Source: Minisyncoccota bacterium (lineage in GTDB: Bacteria > Patescibacteriota > Microgenomatia > UBA1400 > PJMF01). From it: 61,620 nt of DNA. The DNA lies in NCBI GenBank assembly GCA_003173865.1, contig PJMF01000009.1:1-61620 (forward strand), written 5' to 3'. Made by a program: the position numbers and the translations under genes. The notes below the pieces were generated by a model, which had not been told where the DNA came from, did not search any database, and saw nothing but the letters and a program-made list of their open reading frames with translations. This document shows, piece after piece, positions 50,773 through 59,995 of this stretch. Every line of letters starts with the position of its first letter. The stretch's first letter is position 1.

Positions 50773-51230
50773 CGCTTTTGTACAAACACAAAGACTTTTG
50801 CTCCTGAGCTTTCTTCAATCACTACGGTCTTGCCTTGAATTTTTGGACCGAATTGATTTGTATCAATACAAATAAGTCCTTGGGTGTAGTTTGTATAGTC
50901 AAAATGTTTAACAAGTGGTTGCTTATCTGGACCGAAATATACAGTGGCATTAAGACTTAAATTTCTCTGTTTACTGTTTTCATCTGTAATCGGTAATTTA
51001 TATAAAATGTCGATTGTGTTGCCGTACTTTACTTTTGGTTCAGTCACTAAAATAACGGTACCTTCAGTATTGGTTGCTTCGTGACCAATAAGTTGAAGTA
51101 ATCCATCGGGCCCTAAGTGATTAAAGACATGTGCAAGCTCATATTCTTTGCGGGTTGTTTCGTTTCGTTGCCCTTTATCTGAGCTATCCATAAGTGCTAA
51201 CATTTGTGACATTTTTTCTGTGTATGCCAT
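50769..51230 (-). CDS. Hypothetical protein under a SAM-I riboswitch
   Basis: 153 aa from ATG 51230, preceded by AAAAAGGAAA; the track start at 51269 lacks a proper ribosome binding site. The N-terminus is charged helix (ARNETTRKEYELAHVFNHLG-like region), followed by a strand-rich part (GTVILVTEPKVKYGNTIDILYKLPITD, NLSLNATVYFGPD, KTVVIEESSGAKVFVFVQKR). No motif was recognised. A SAM-I aptamer and terminator 90-250 bp upstream on the same strand suggest a link to methionine or SAM supply. Converges on yidC with a 3-bp overlap. Confidence 0.7.
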   Translation of the reverse strand: MAYTEKMSQMLALMDSSDKGQRNETTRKEYELAHVFNHLGPDGLLQLIGHEATNTEGTVILVTEPKVKYGNTIDILYKLPITDENSKQRNLSLNATVYFGPDKQPLVKHFDYTNYTQGLICIDTNQFGPKIQGKTVVIEESSGAKVFVFVQKR

Positions 51231-51315
51231 ACAGCGTTTCCTTTTTAATACTTGATAGAAAATTTTCACTCCGTTCTTTGAGCGAATCTCCTTTCTACAA
51301 GAGTGAGGAAAGCCA

Positions 51316-51340
51316 TAAAAAACCTCTTAGGGAAAGAGGT
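51316..51340 (-). terminator. Riboswitch expression-platform terminator
   Basis: On the minus strand ACCTCTT-TCCCT-AAGAGGT is followed by a run of Ts. It lies about 40 bases after the SAM-I aptamer and about 85 bases before ATG 51230, so high SAM should stop transcription. The hairpin could also act on the plus strand. Confidence 0.8.
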
Positions 51341-51381
51341 GTGTCTTTTTTATTTTCCTCTGCGTTGAACAGAAGAAATCG

Positions 51382-51481
51382 AATCTTTCCCCGAAGGGTT
51401 GGATGGAGCACCGTATTTTCTGAGCGAAAATCGGTTGCTGGATAGATCAACGAGCCAAAACTCTCCCTATCACTCTTGATT
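51382..51481 (-). promoter_or_regulatory. SAM-I (S-box) riboswitch aptamer
   Basis: The minus strand reads AATCAAGAGTGATAGGGAGAG, then GGCTCGTTGATCTATCCAGCAACC, then CGGTGCTCCATCC, a CCC-TTCG-GGG hairpin and AAAGATT. This matches S-box elements position by position: J1/2 AAGAG, P2 (GATAG/CTATC) with a GGA...TGA kink-turn, GCAACC, P3 (CCG...CGG), GGTGCTNNNTCC, P4, and P1 closing AATC/GATT. A possible promoter TTGCCT-17-TACACA lies at 51481-51509. A terminator follows. Confidence 0.88.
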
Positions 51482-51546
51482 GTGTATTCACTTGTTAATG
51501 TTAAGGCAATTGTAACTTGAAATGGGGAGAAAGGAAGGAGGAGAAG

Positions 51547-52476
51547 TTATTTTGCAGCCAGCGCTGCTTCAAGAGGTGATATTTCTTGTACTAGATTCGC
51601 AATTGTGTGGTATAAAAAATCAACAATATAAAGATCACTTAATAGTGACTCCAATTGTCCATTATCTGTCCAAAATTCTAGTTTTTGCATCAAATTAAAG
51701 AGTCTTTTTTGAGGACTGACAGTAGATTTATAATCAAAAATGTTTGCAAAAGTTTTGTCATCTTTGTCCGTATAAGGTAAATCCTGATCAGGAGTTGAAA
51801 CACTAGAGGTATTCTTTAGGTTTAAGTCATAAATGTGGCTATGAAGCAAATCTAATAATTCAATAATTGATGTTATGCTCTCGATTCCATCTGAAGGATT
51901 ACTGAAAATAGCAGAGAGTTGAGCTATTAATTCTTTAATTTCTCCCTCAATTTGTGCGTTGGGTGATTGTGGTTGTTCTAAAAGTTTCTTAACACAGATT
52001 CGTAAGTTATCGTTTATTTCAAGAAACATTTGAATAAATGCTGGATGTCCAAAAACGGGATCTTTTCCTAATACACCACGATGAATGAGAGCCACAAGTA
52101 TACGGGCTCTATCCATAAATTCTTTGACGAGTTCATCTGGAGGAATGTAAGATTCTTGAGCGCCAGTAGTTTTTCGTAATTGAGAACAAAGCTCTTCATC
52201 TCCGCTTGCAGCTCCCCTTATGTTCAATTTAAATATGTATGCTTCAGCAAAAGAATTTTGTAAACAATTCATGAGCTCTATCAGCTGATACCTGGAACCT
52301 TCAACAGATTTGTATAGAGCAACGTCCCGAGACATTTGTAATTCTCTTGCTAAGAGACATAAGACATTTCGGAAAACTTGATTCGGATTATCGGTCTCAA
52401 CCAGAAAATTGATCTGATTTTGATCTAAACCATTGTGCCTCGAGGTGAATTTACTTTCTACTGCATTTCCTATCAT
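51547..52476 (-). CDS. Hypothetical helical protein
   Basis: 309 aa, soluble, mainly helical and acidic (LVKEFMDRARILVALIHRG, EIKELIAQLSAIFSN, LLSDLYIVDFLYHTIANLV). No family recognised. It is downstream of 52509-52922 on the same strand (32-bp gap) and probably co-transcribed. The composition is richer in AT than neighbouring housekeeping genes, as for the 47.6-48.4 kb pair, which may point to accessory origin. No function assigned. Confidence 0.65.
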   Translation of the reverse strand: MIGNAVESKFTSRHNGLDQNQINFLVETDNPNQVFRNVLCLLARELQMSRDVALYKSVEGSRYQLIELMNCLQNSFAEAYIFKLNIRGAASGDEELCSQLRKTTGAQESYIPPDELVKEFMDRARILVALIHRGVLGKDPVFGHPAFIQMFLEINDNLRICVKKLLEQPQSPNAQIEGEIKELIAQLSAIFSNPSDGIESITSIIELLDLLHSHIYDLNLKNTSSVSTPDQDLPYTDKDDKTFANIFDYKSTVSPQKRLFNLMQKLEFWTDNGQLESLLSDLYIVDFLYHTIANLVQEISPLEAALAAK

Positions 52477-52508
52477 AAATAATAACTTTCTTTACGTTAA
52501 TCTGGGTG

Positions 52509-52922
52509 TTAAACAAGATCAAATTTTTCAAATCTTTCTAGATTTTCGATCAGAGTACAATACAAAAGTTGAACGACAGGATCAGGTCCATTTTCAGAAT
52601 CTGCACTTTGTTCTAAAAATTCCTCGGTTGTATCTTCAGTAACAAGTCCGTCATCTAAGAGTTCATTGGGTGTGTAAGCACTCTGCATTTCGAGAACTCC
52701 AACAATGGGTACTAATTTTATAACACGACCCTCTCCAATCATTTGAAGAGCTATCCCTGAATGATTCCTCAGTTCTTTAACTGCTTTAACAATTGCAGCT
52801 GTTATAAATTTCTGACTGCCTTTTTTTCCGAAAGATTCTGGATTAGATATAACAGTTTGAGTATTTTCATTGAGTTCTTCTACAATCTGTGCTGGTGTTC
52901 TCAGTTCTGCTGGGTTTATCAT
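52509..52922 (-). CDS. Hypothetical protein
   Basis: 137 aa with a strong ribosome binding site (GAGGAGG) seven bases before ATG. An alpha/beta N-terminal half (KFITAAIVKAVKELRNHSGIALQMIGEGRVIKLVPIVG) is followed by an acidic tail (DTTEEFLEQSADSENG). Not recognised. It heads a two-gene minus-strand unit with 51547-52476. Confidence 0.65.
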   Translation of the reverse strand: MINPAELRTPAQIVEELNENTQTVISNPESFGKKGSQKFITAAIVKAVKELRNHSGIALQMIGEGRVIKLVPIVGVLEMQSAYTPNELLDDGLVTEDTTEEFLEQSADSENGPDPVVQLLYCTLIENLERFEKFDLV

Positions 52923-53050
52923 ACCAGCCTCCTCTTTTTTTCATTTTTAATAAAAAGCCACGAAAACTTTCAGCTATTTTAACAGACGATCGCAACTTGT
53001 AAACTGAAGTTTGAGTTTTTGCTCATTCCACACTTCCGGCCGTGACAGTA

Positions 53051-53056
53051 TATAAT
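53051..53056 (+). promoter_or_regulatory. -10 box TATAAT, 6 nt before start codon
   Basis: TATAAT is followed by AGACGC and ATG 53063. The track start at 53042 precedes this box. Confidence 0.55.
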
Positions 53057-53062
53057 AGACGC

Positions 53063-53710
53063 ATGGAATTTGACCGTTTAGTGGTGTCGTTCATGGTTGA
53101 TGAGGTGGTGGGGGGATTTTTTATCTCCGTCCCGCCTGGTCATGTTGCTTGCGTCTACGACCGTGGTCGGGGTGTTTTGCCGCGCGTCTGGGGACCTGGT
53201 CTGCACTTGAAGATTCCTTTTTGGCAAGTTGCCAAGCTTTTCAATGCTCAAATTCTGGAGTACTCAATTCGCCGTGACTTTGATTTTTCTGCGAACAAAG
53301 AGGCACTTGGTGACCAACCGGTCATTACTAATACCAATGATGGAAGAGATATTTCGATTGAAGGATCAATTCTTTTTAGAATCGACCGTCATAATGCGCC
53401 TGAACTCTGGGAAAATTTAGGTGAAAACGTCGTCTCAAAAGTAGTCCGACCTTTTTCGCGCAGTCGCATTGCCTCTGCTTTTGCCGAGTTAACTCTCGAC
53501 CAAATTAAACAAAATCGTACTCAAATCGAACAAATTATTCGTGAAGATCTCAACGAGCACTTCAAGAATCGTGGTCTCAACTGCGAAGGCTTTTTGCTTT
53601 CGGAAGTGAAACTTCTGCACCCCAAGGGCAAAGAAGAGACAATCCTCAAGGAAGATGTGGCGATGATTAGTCAGGCTGCTCCGCATGTGGTTGTAAGGCC
53701 TGAGGAGTAA
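53063..53710 (+). CDS. SPFH/prohibitin-domain protein
   Basis: 215 aa from ATG 53063. VPPGHVACVYDRGRGVLPRVWGPGLHLKIPFWQ is the SPFH/Band 7 start, then NTNDGRDISIEGSILFRID and VVRPFSRSRIASAFAELTLDQIKQNRTQIEQIIREDLNEHF, the usual helical end. A clear N-terminal membrane helix is missing, with only a weak hydrophobic stretch at residues 5-22, which may act as a re-entrant anchor. SPFH proteins form large membrane microdomain assemblies. Coupled to the next unknown gene. Confidence 0.85.
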   Translation: MEFDRLVVSFMVDEVVGGFFISVPPGHVACVYDRGRGVLPRVWGPGLHLKIPFWQVAKLFNAQILEYSIRRDFDFSANKEALGDQPVITNTNDGRDISIEGSILFRIDRHNAPELWENLGENVVSKVVRPFSRSRIASAFAELTLDQIKQNRTQIEQIIREDLNEHFKNRGLNCEGFLLSEVKLLHPKGKEETILKEDVAMISQAAPHVVVRPEE

Positions 53711-53716
53711 GTACGT

Positions 53717-54241
53717 ATGTTTAATCAAGAGCGTAGTGTTCAAAGGCACGATACACACCCAATTACTCAAGATGCTTATGTGGCGGAAACATTCCCTAAG
53801 CTTCGTGAGCTTATAAATCAAAGACTGCACCTCATGGAGCAGGATGTCGTACAAGAAAAAGCTGACATAGTTAAAAGAGTAAGTCAGAGATCCGGTTTGG
53901 GTGGAATTTTCTCTCAAGTAAAGGAGCTTCTCGAAAATCGTAATAAACCACCTCAAGGACCTAAATTACAACGAGCTCTACAAAATGCGTGTGCGCAGAT
54001 ATTTAGTGAATGGAGAAAAAGATATTTTCCTGATGTCAAAGCAATTCAAGTTACTGACGACTACTACCTTTTAAAAAATGGAGCACTGTGCAATCGAGAA
54101 ACTCTCGAAGATTTCAATTTTGCAAAGACAGGAGAGGTGATAACTTTAGCATACATACTTGCTGGACAGGCACGTACTCAAGATCTCTTAAATAGAGCTG
54201 CAAGAAATGCTGCTCAAAAACCGTTTAATATATCCAAATAA
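53717..54241 (+). CDS. Hypothetical protein after the SPFH gene
   Basis: 174 aa, soluble, basic and helical (FPKLRELINQRLHLMEQDVVQEKADIVKRV, then LQRALQNACAQIFSEWRKRYFPDV), with a possible strand pair near residue 110. No family recognised. It begins six bases after the SPFH stop, so the two are one operon. Confidence 0.6.
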   Translation: MFNQERSVQRHDTHPITQDAYVAETFPKLRELINQRLHLMEQDVVQEKADIVKRVSQRSGLGGIFSQVKELLENRNKPPQGPKLQRALQNACAQIFSEWRKRYFPDVKAIQVTDDYYLLKNGALCNRETLEDFNFAKTGEVITLAYILAGQARTQDLLNRAARNAAQKPFNISK

Positions 54242-54255
54242 CTTCAACACCCCCG

Positions 54256-54284
54256 TTGACAGAAATTTAGCAGTTGCATATACT
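54256..54284 (+). promoter_or_regulatory. Promoter TTGACA-17-TATACT of groESL
   Basis: TTGACA at 54256-54261 and TATACT at 54279-54284, spacing 17 bp, give an approximately 80-base leader before groES, unlike the leaderless genes nearby. Confidence 0.75.
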
Positions 54285-54293
54285 AGCTGCTAG
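54267..54293 (+). promoter_or_regulatory. CIRCE-like operator
   Basis: TTAGCAGTT-N9-AGCTGCTAG is a 9-9-9 inverted repeat (7 of 9 positions paired) like the HrcA operator TTAGCACTC-N9-GAGTGCTAA. It covers the -10 box of the groES promoter, where a repressor would block transcription. Confidence 0.55.
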
Positions 54294-54371
54294 TTGCAGG
54301 TGCTGCTCAGCCTCGACTGAATTATCAAAAAAACTTGATTAAACAAGTAAAAAAACTTTAGAGGAGGTCTC

Positions 54372-54677
54372 ATGAAGGGAACTTTAAGTGTCTCTCAACT
54401 ACAACCGTTAGCAGGCTATGTGCTTGTTGAGCCTGCTAAAACTCAAAAGCAAACTGCTTCGGGGATTATTTTGCCAGATTCTCATGACGAAAAGCCACAG
54501 CATGGAACAGTCTTGGCTGTAGGTGGTGCAGTATATGTAGATGGGAAAGAGATTATGGCACCAGTCAAAAAAGGCGACCAAGTGATCTACAAAAAATGGG
54601 GTGGAAATGATTTTAAAATTGGGGATGTGGAGTATCAATTTTTAAAGTTTGAAGACATATTAGCAGTTATTAAGTAA
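54372..54677 (+). CDS. groES: Co-chaperonin GroES
   Basis: 101 aa. LQPLAGYVLVEPAKTQKQTASGIILPD includes the mobile loop, then GTVLAVGGAVYVDGK, KKGDQVIYKKWGGNDFKIGD and YQFLKFEDILAVI. It caps GroEL during folding. A strong GAGGAGGT ribosome binding site precedes ATG. GroEL follows after 73 bp. Confidence 0.96.
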   Translation: MKGTLSVSQLQPLAGYVLVEPAKTQKQTASGIILPDSHDEKPQHGTVLAVGGAVYVDGKEIMAPVKKGDQVIYKKWGGNDFKIGDVEYQFLKFEDILAVIK

Positions 54678-54714
54678 CAGAGTCAGAAACACAGTTACCA
54701 CTTTGTAACTCTGA

Positions 54715-56379
<1,665 letters not shown>

Positions 56380-56384
56380 TCTAC

Positions 56385-56476
56385 GAAGGTAGACTCACTT
56401 CGAAAAGACGAGATCGCACCGAAGTCTTCGAAGATACTCACACAGCGCTCAAGTCTTTTCTCAGTGAGCTACCTTC
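56385..56476 (+). ncRNA. Structured 3'-UTR RNA motif, copy C
   Basis: The outer stem GAAGGTAG/CTACCTTC, CTCACT/AGTGAG and AAAAGAC/GTCTTTT encloses GAGATCGCACC, hairpin CGAA(GTC)TTCG and GATACTCACACAGCGCTCAA. It begins five bases after the groEL stop and precedes a canonical terminator. Confidence 0.72.
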
Positions 56477-56496
56477 TTATTAAGAAGTTAATGAAA

Positions 56497-56526
56497 AACT
56501 CCTCCGCGAAAGTGGGGGAGTTTTTT
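56497..56526 (+). terminator. Intrinsic terminator of groESL
   Basis: AACTCCTCCGC-GAAA-GTGGGGGAGTT forms an 11-bp stem with a GNRA loop, followed by TTTTTT. It is about 20 bases after motif copy C. Confidence 0.92.
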
Positions 56527-56544
56527 AATGTTAAAATAAAAAAG

Positions 56545-57045
56545 ATGAAAACGACTGACAATCAACAAGAAATGTTTATTGTGGTTGATGAGAATGACAT
56601 GGTACTTGGATATAAAACGCGTTACGAATGCCATCACGACAAGACGCTTATTCATCGTTCGGCAGGTTTGGTGATCTTCAATGATCGCGGAGAAATTTTA
56701 TTACAAAAAAGAAGTCTTACCAAAGATACATATCCTGGTTTCTACACGCTTTCCGCCAGTGGGCATGTGAATAAGGGAGAAACTCCCGCAGAAGCAATCA
56801 CCAGGGAAGCAATCGAAGAAATTGGAGCTCACATTCAACCGGAATTCAAAATGAAGTTTTTATATGAAGATCCCAGAGAGACAGAAATAGATTATTTGTT
56901 TACTACTCAGCACGACGGCCCCTTTCTGCCCAATCCTTTAGAAGTGGAGGAAGTTGCGTTTTTTTCGCTTGAAGAAGTAAAGCAAATGAAAGACGTGCTT
57001 ACTCCTGGAGCATTGTTTTCTCTAGAAAAATTGTCTTTACTATAA
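56545..57045 (+). CDS. Nudix hydrolase (YfcD/IDI-like)
   Basis: 166 aa from ATG 56545; the track start at 56464 runs through the terminator. The Nudix box GHVNKGETPAEAITREAIEEIG (GX5EX7REUXEEXGU) is complete. FIVVDENDMVLGYKTRYECHHDKTLIHRSAGLVIFND is the YfcD/IPP-isomerase-like N-terminal part. It probably hydrolyses a nucleoside-diphosphate-linked substrate. IPP isomerase itself is unlikely because its catalytic Cys motif is not evident. Confidence 0.88.
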   Translation: MKTTDNQQEMFIVVDENDMVLGYKTRYECHHDKTLIHRSAGLVIFNDRGEILLQKRSLTKDTYPGFYTLSASGHVNKGETPAEAITREAIEEIGAHIQPEFKMKFLYEDPRETEIDYLFTTQHDGPFLPNPLEVEEVAFFSLEEVKQMKDVLTPGALFSLEKLSLL

Positions 57046-57059
57046 ATTCTTTTCCCCAC

Positions 57060-57088
57060 TTGTCTATTTTAAGTAACTTGTGTATTTT
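57060..57088 (+). promoter_or_regulatory. Possible promoter TTGTCT-17-TATTTT
   Basis: Spacing is 17 bp, and the -10 ends nine bases before ATG 57098. It supports starting the XRE-asparaginase gene at 57098 rather than upstream. Confidence 0.4.
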
Positions 57089-57097
57089 ATGCATCAT

Positions 57098-58501
57098 ATG
57101 ACAAGCATGACAAATCAATCGTTTGGGCAATCTATTATTGCGCTCCGCAAAAAACAGAAGTTAACGCAAGAAAATCTAGCGAAGAGAATTGGTGTGCATC
57201 GCAGTTTTATTTCTGGAATTGAAAAAGGTGAGCGCAACATTACGCTCGCCACGATTGTGAAGTTAGCAAAGGCGTTTGAAGTCGAGCCGGTAGAGTTGTT
57301 TACCTCATCAATGATTGAGTTGTCCACGCAGGTTGCTGAAACAGTGGTTCCTCAACCAGTCACTTTTCTGAAAATTGGTGGTACCTGGGACATGATTGCG
57401 ACGCCACAAGGATTTAAAGGGAGTGGAAAACTTGATGATACAGCAGTTGAAGAACTCGAAAAAAGCGTTGATCATAATGAGTTCGAGTTAATGAAAATTC
57501 TCGAGAAAAAATGGTCAGAAGTGCAACCAATACAAGAAGGATTAGGTGCACATTTATTTTGGGCAAAAGGCATTCAAAAAATAATTTCGGGTCCTTTTTT
57601 CCCATTGTTCAGTGGTGATAGTTCACATTTGAGAGCAGCATATATGGCGCCACTTTTGGCATACATTTTAAAAACATTTCAGGATGCACCAACCAGACCA
57701 ATCATTGCGGGATTTGGAACAGATACAACTGATATCTTTCTTGGTTTGCTCGATCCACTTCTTTTTGGGAGTGGGTATGCACCTTTCCTACTGACGGGAG
57801 CAAATCGTAGTTACCGTGAAGCGCATTCCGACGCTCCTCAAAATTTCTCAGATGCGGCGCAGGCTGCTCGTATGCACCTTCCTGCAGGAGCGTACTATAT
57901 CTTTAATAACTTTATCTATCGCGGTAGCGACATGGTAAAAATTGATCCACATGAAGATCCTCAATCTCTTGAGGGCATGGTGACTTTTTTTTCACCACAT
58001 CGTACACAAAAAAATCTTAAAAATGACACTCTTAAGTCAATGGCGAAAGCTCAAATAGAAAGTTCTTCTTGGAGTGCTTCACAAATCAACACTGCGCTTC
58101 AACAGATAGTAACACTCGATTTAGGTCACGCGAACCCAATTGAGCTTGAAGTGAAAAAACTGGAAGATCCAAGTTTCAAAGCAGTAATTATTGCGGCGCA
58201 CGCATTAGGAAATGCATCGTTACCCATTCGACGAGCTGTGCTCAAAGCTGTCCGAGAAAACAAATTAGTCATGGTCGTGAGTCGTTGCTTAATTGGTGAG
58301 ACGAGTGATCGCTACTCCGCCTCGCTCACGAGTGTAAACACACGGGAACTTGTTGATGAAAAAGTGCTTCTGATCAATGGAAAAAAGCTTGGTGTCTTTG
58401 CAGCCCGAGGGATATTACTACGGGCGCTTTTAGAAGAAAAAAATCAAGCGCAAACACAAGAATTTGTGGACAAATACTCAGTTGCACTTGGATTTACGTA
58501 G
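57098..58501 (+). CDS. XRE helix-turn-helix fused to an asparaginase-like domain
   Basis: 467 aa. Residues 8-68 are an XRE/Cro-type HTH (FGQSIIALRKKQKLTQENLAKRIGVHRSFISGIEKGERN). Residues 86-467 resemble L-asparaginase I/II: FLKIGGTWD (94-98 matching the TGGTI nucleophile strand), GFGTDTTD (205-212 matching the HGTDT motif) and LTGANRSYREAHSDAPQN. AHALGNASLP corresponds to the GxGxGNxP region. The first catalytic Thr and the Thr-Asp pair are retained. The fusion suggests a regulator that binds asparagine, or an asparaginase that binds DNA. No partner gene follows; the next gene is convergent. Confidence 0.8.
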   Translation: MTSMTNQSFGQSIIALRKKQKLTQENLAKRIGVHRSFISGIEKGERNITLATIVKLAKAFEVEPVELFTSSMIELSTQVAETVVPQPVTFLKIGGTWDMIATPQGFKGSGKLDDTAVEELEKSVDHNEFELMKILEKKWSEVQPIQEGLGAHLFWAKGIQKIISGPFFPLFSGDSSHLRAAYMAPLLAYILKTFQDAPTRPIIAGFGTDTTDIFLGLLDPLLFGSGYAPFLLTGANRSYREAHSDAPQNFSDAAQAARMHLPAGAYYIFNNFIYRGSDMVKIDPHEDPQSLEGMVTFFSPHRTQKNLKNDTLKSMAKAQIESSSWSASQINTALQQIVTLDLGHANPIELEVKKLEDPSFKAVIIAAHALGNASLPIRRAVLKAVRENKLVMVVSRCLIGETSDRYSASLTSVNTRELVDEKVLLINGKKLGVFAARGILLRALLEEKNQAQTQEFVDKYSVALGFT

Positions 58502-59980
58502 TTATTGAAGTAATCTTTTTTCGAGTCGTAATTGTCCAAATGTTTTTTCTTCAACTAAAGTTGATTTCCCTAAATCTTCGGTCCACTTCTTTTGCCAATA
58601 TGGTTCAACTTGTTTTTCAATGACAACGTAGACAAGTTTTGAACCATCGTCAGTAGAGTTTGGAAAAAAATAGCTCTGTAAATACTGCCATCCTTCAGGA
58701 TGAAGGTAAGGAATTGTCAAAGGGGTCAGACGGTAAATTTGGCCCGCGGCATCTTGGTGCACGTACTTTAAAAGTGCAGTTTGATCAGCATAATTCATTC
58801 CTTCTTGAACGGTGATAAAAAAAGTATCTTGATTTGTACGCAACTTATGAAAACTTTGCGATACTCCGAGGATGAGTATCAATGCTTGAACTACGAGCAA
58901 GCACTTGCCCCAATTTTTTTGCCAGAGTGCTTTCCAACCTAAAACGGCAAGTAAAATCATCGGAATGCCAACGCCTAAATACAATTGATCTAAATCAATT
59001 TGTTGAGGAAAGTGAAGTAGTGGTAAGGTCATGAAAATCAAAATCACGAGAAAGAAAATTTCAAATGCGCGCAGTTTTTTTTGTTCAAGAATGAGGAATA
59101 AACCACTACAAATAATGACAAGTGTAATCAAAAGCGCGTCTTGTGAACTTGGCAAAGAAAGGCTCCTTTGAAACACTCGCTGATACTGTTGAGAGTATGC
59201 AAAAAGTGTGGAGTTGAAGCTTGGCTTTTGTTGATCATTGAGAGCTTGGGTAGATAGTAAAGCTGTTTGAATCAATGTATTTTGATTCCGAAAATTAAAA
59301 ATAATGTGTGGCAAAAAGATCAGCATGAGAAAGAAACAACTGAGGAGGCAGGTTTTGATTTTGGGAAAAGAGACCACGCGCGTGATCCATAAAAGCAAAA
59401 AACTCCAACTCAAAAAGAGGACAAGGATGATCTCGAACTGCGCCGCGAACGCGGCGCAGACAACTGCAAAAATGAAGAAGCGTTGTTTTTTTTCAGTTTG
59501 AAATAACCATAAAAAATAAAAAGAAAGCGCAAGAATTGGAATTGCAGGTGCTACATTTGATAACCATCGCGAAAAAATAATAAATTTATAACTTACACAA
59601 AATAAGATCGCGGTGACAATTGCCCAAGAGATAGAGTGAAACATTTTTTTAGCAAAAAAATAGGCAATGATCGGAAGAGTACTGCTGATCAGAATGAGCA
59701 CAAAACTTGCCGCCAACGGATTTCCATTGCTGAAAAAATATGGAATTATCAACAAATAATAATAATATGCGCCATGATAAATTCCTTCTAAATCTGTTTT
59801 TGGCCCAACTAACTTGAATTGATAATTTTTACAAATATCAAGAATAATCTGAGCATCACGCCCTTGTTCATATCCAAAAAAAAGATTTTGCGGCAGTTTG
59901 TAAAAACGAATGATAACGCTTACTAAAAAAACACCGAGTAAAAATAAGCATTCCAGTTGATAGGAATTTTTTTTCAACAT
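58502..59980 (-). CDS. GT39-like membrane glycosyltransferase
   Basis: 492 aa with about ten membrane segments. VIIRFYKLPQNLFFGYEQGRDAQIILDI at the N-terminus carries the acidic residue used by PMT/ArnT-type GT-C enzymes, though the exact DE/DD motif is Glu-Gln-Gly-Arg-Asp. It would use a polyprenyl-phosphate sugar donor on the outer face. It is paralogous to the next gene (shared RFYxxxxxLFFxYxQGRDA and LVGPxTxLxGI). It converges with the XRE-asparaginase gene. Confidence 0.78.
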   Translation of the reverse strand: MLKKNSYQLECLFLLGVFLVSVIIRFYKLPQNLFFGYEQGRDAQIILDICKNYQFKLVGPKTDLEGIYHGAYYYYLLIIPYFFSNGNPLAASFVLILISSTLPIIAYFFAKKMFHSISWAIVTAILFCVSYKFIIFSRWLSNVAPAIPILALSFYFLWLFQTEKKQRFFIFAVVCAAFAAQFEIILVLFLSWSFLLLWITRVVSFPKIKTCLLSCFFLMLIFLPHIIFNFRNQNTLIQTALLSTQALNDQQKPSFNSTLFAYSQQYQRVFQRSLSLPSSQDALLITLVIICSGLFLILEQKKLRAFEIFFLVILIFMTLPLLHFPQQIDLDQLYLGVGIPMILLAVLGWKALWQKNWGKCLLVVQALILILGVSQSFHKLRTNQDTFFITVQEGMNYADQTALLKYVHQDAAGQIYRLTPLTIPYLHPEGWQYLQSYFFPNSTDDGSKLVYVVIEKQVEPYWQKKWTEDLGKSTLVEEKTFGQLRLEKRLLQ

Positions 59981-59995
59981 AATAGAGGCAATCCT

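Noticed and set aside
51311-51345. Hairpin read as a plain bidirectional terminator between two genes
   Set aside because: It lies downstream of a full SAM-I aptamer on the minus strand and in front of a co-directional gene, so an expression platform is the better reading.
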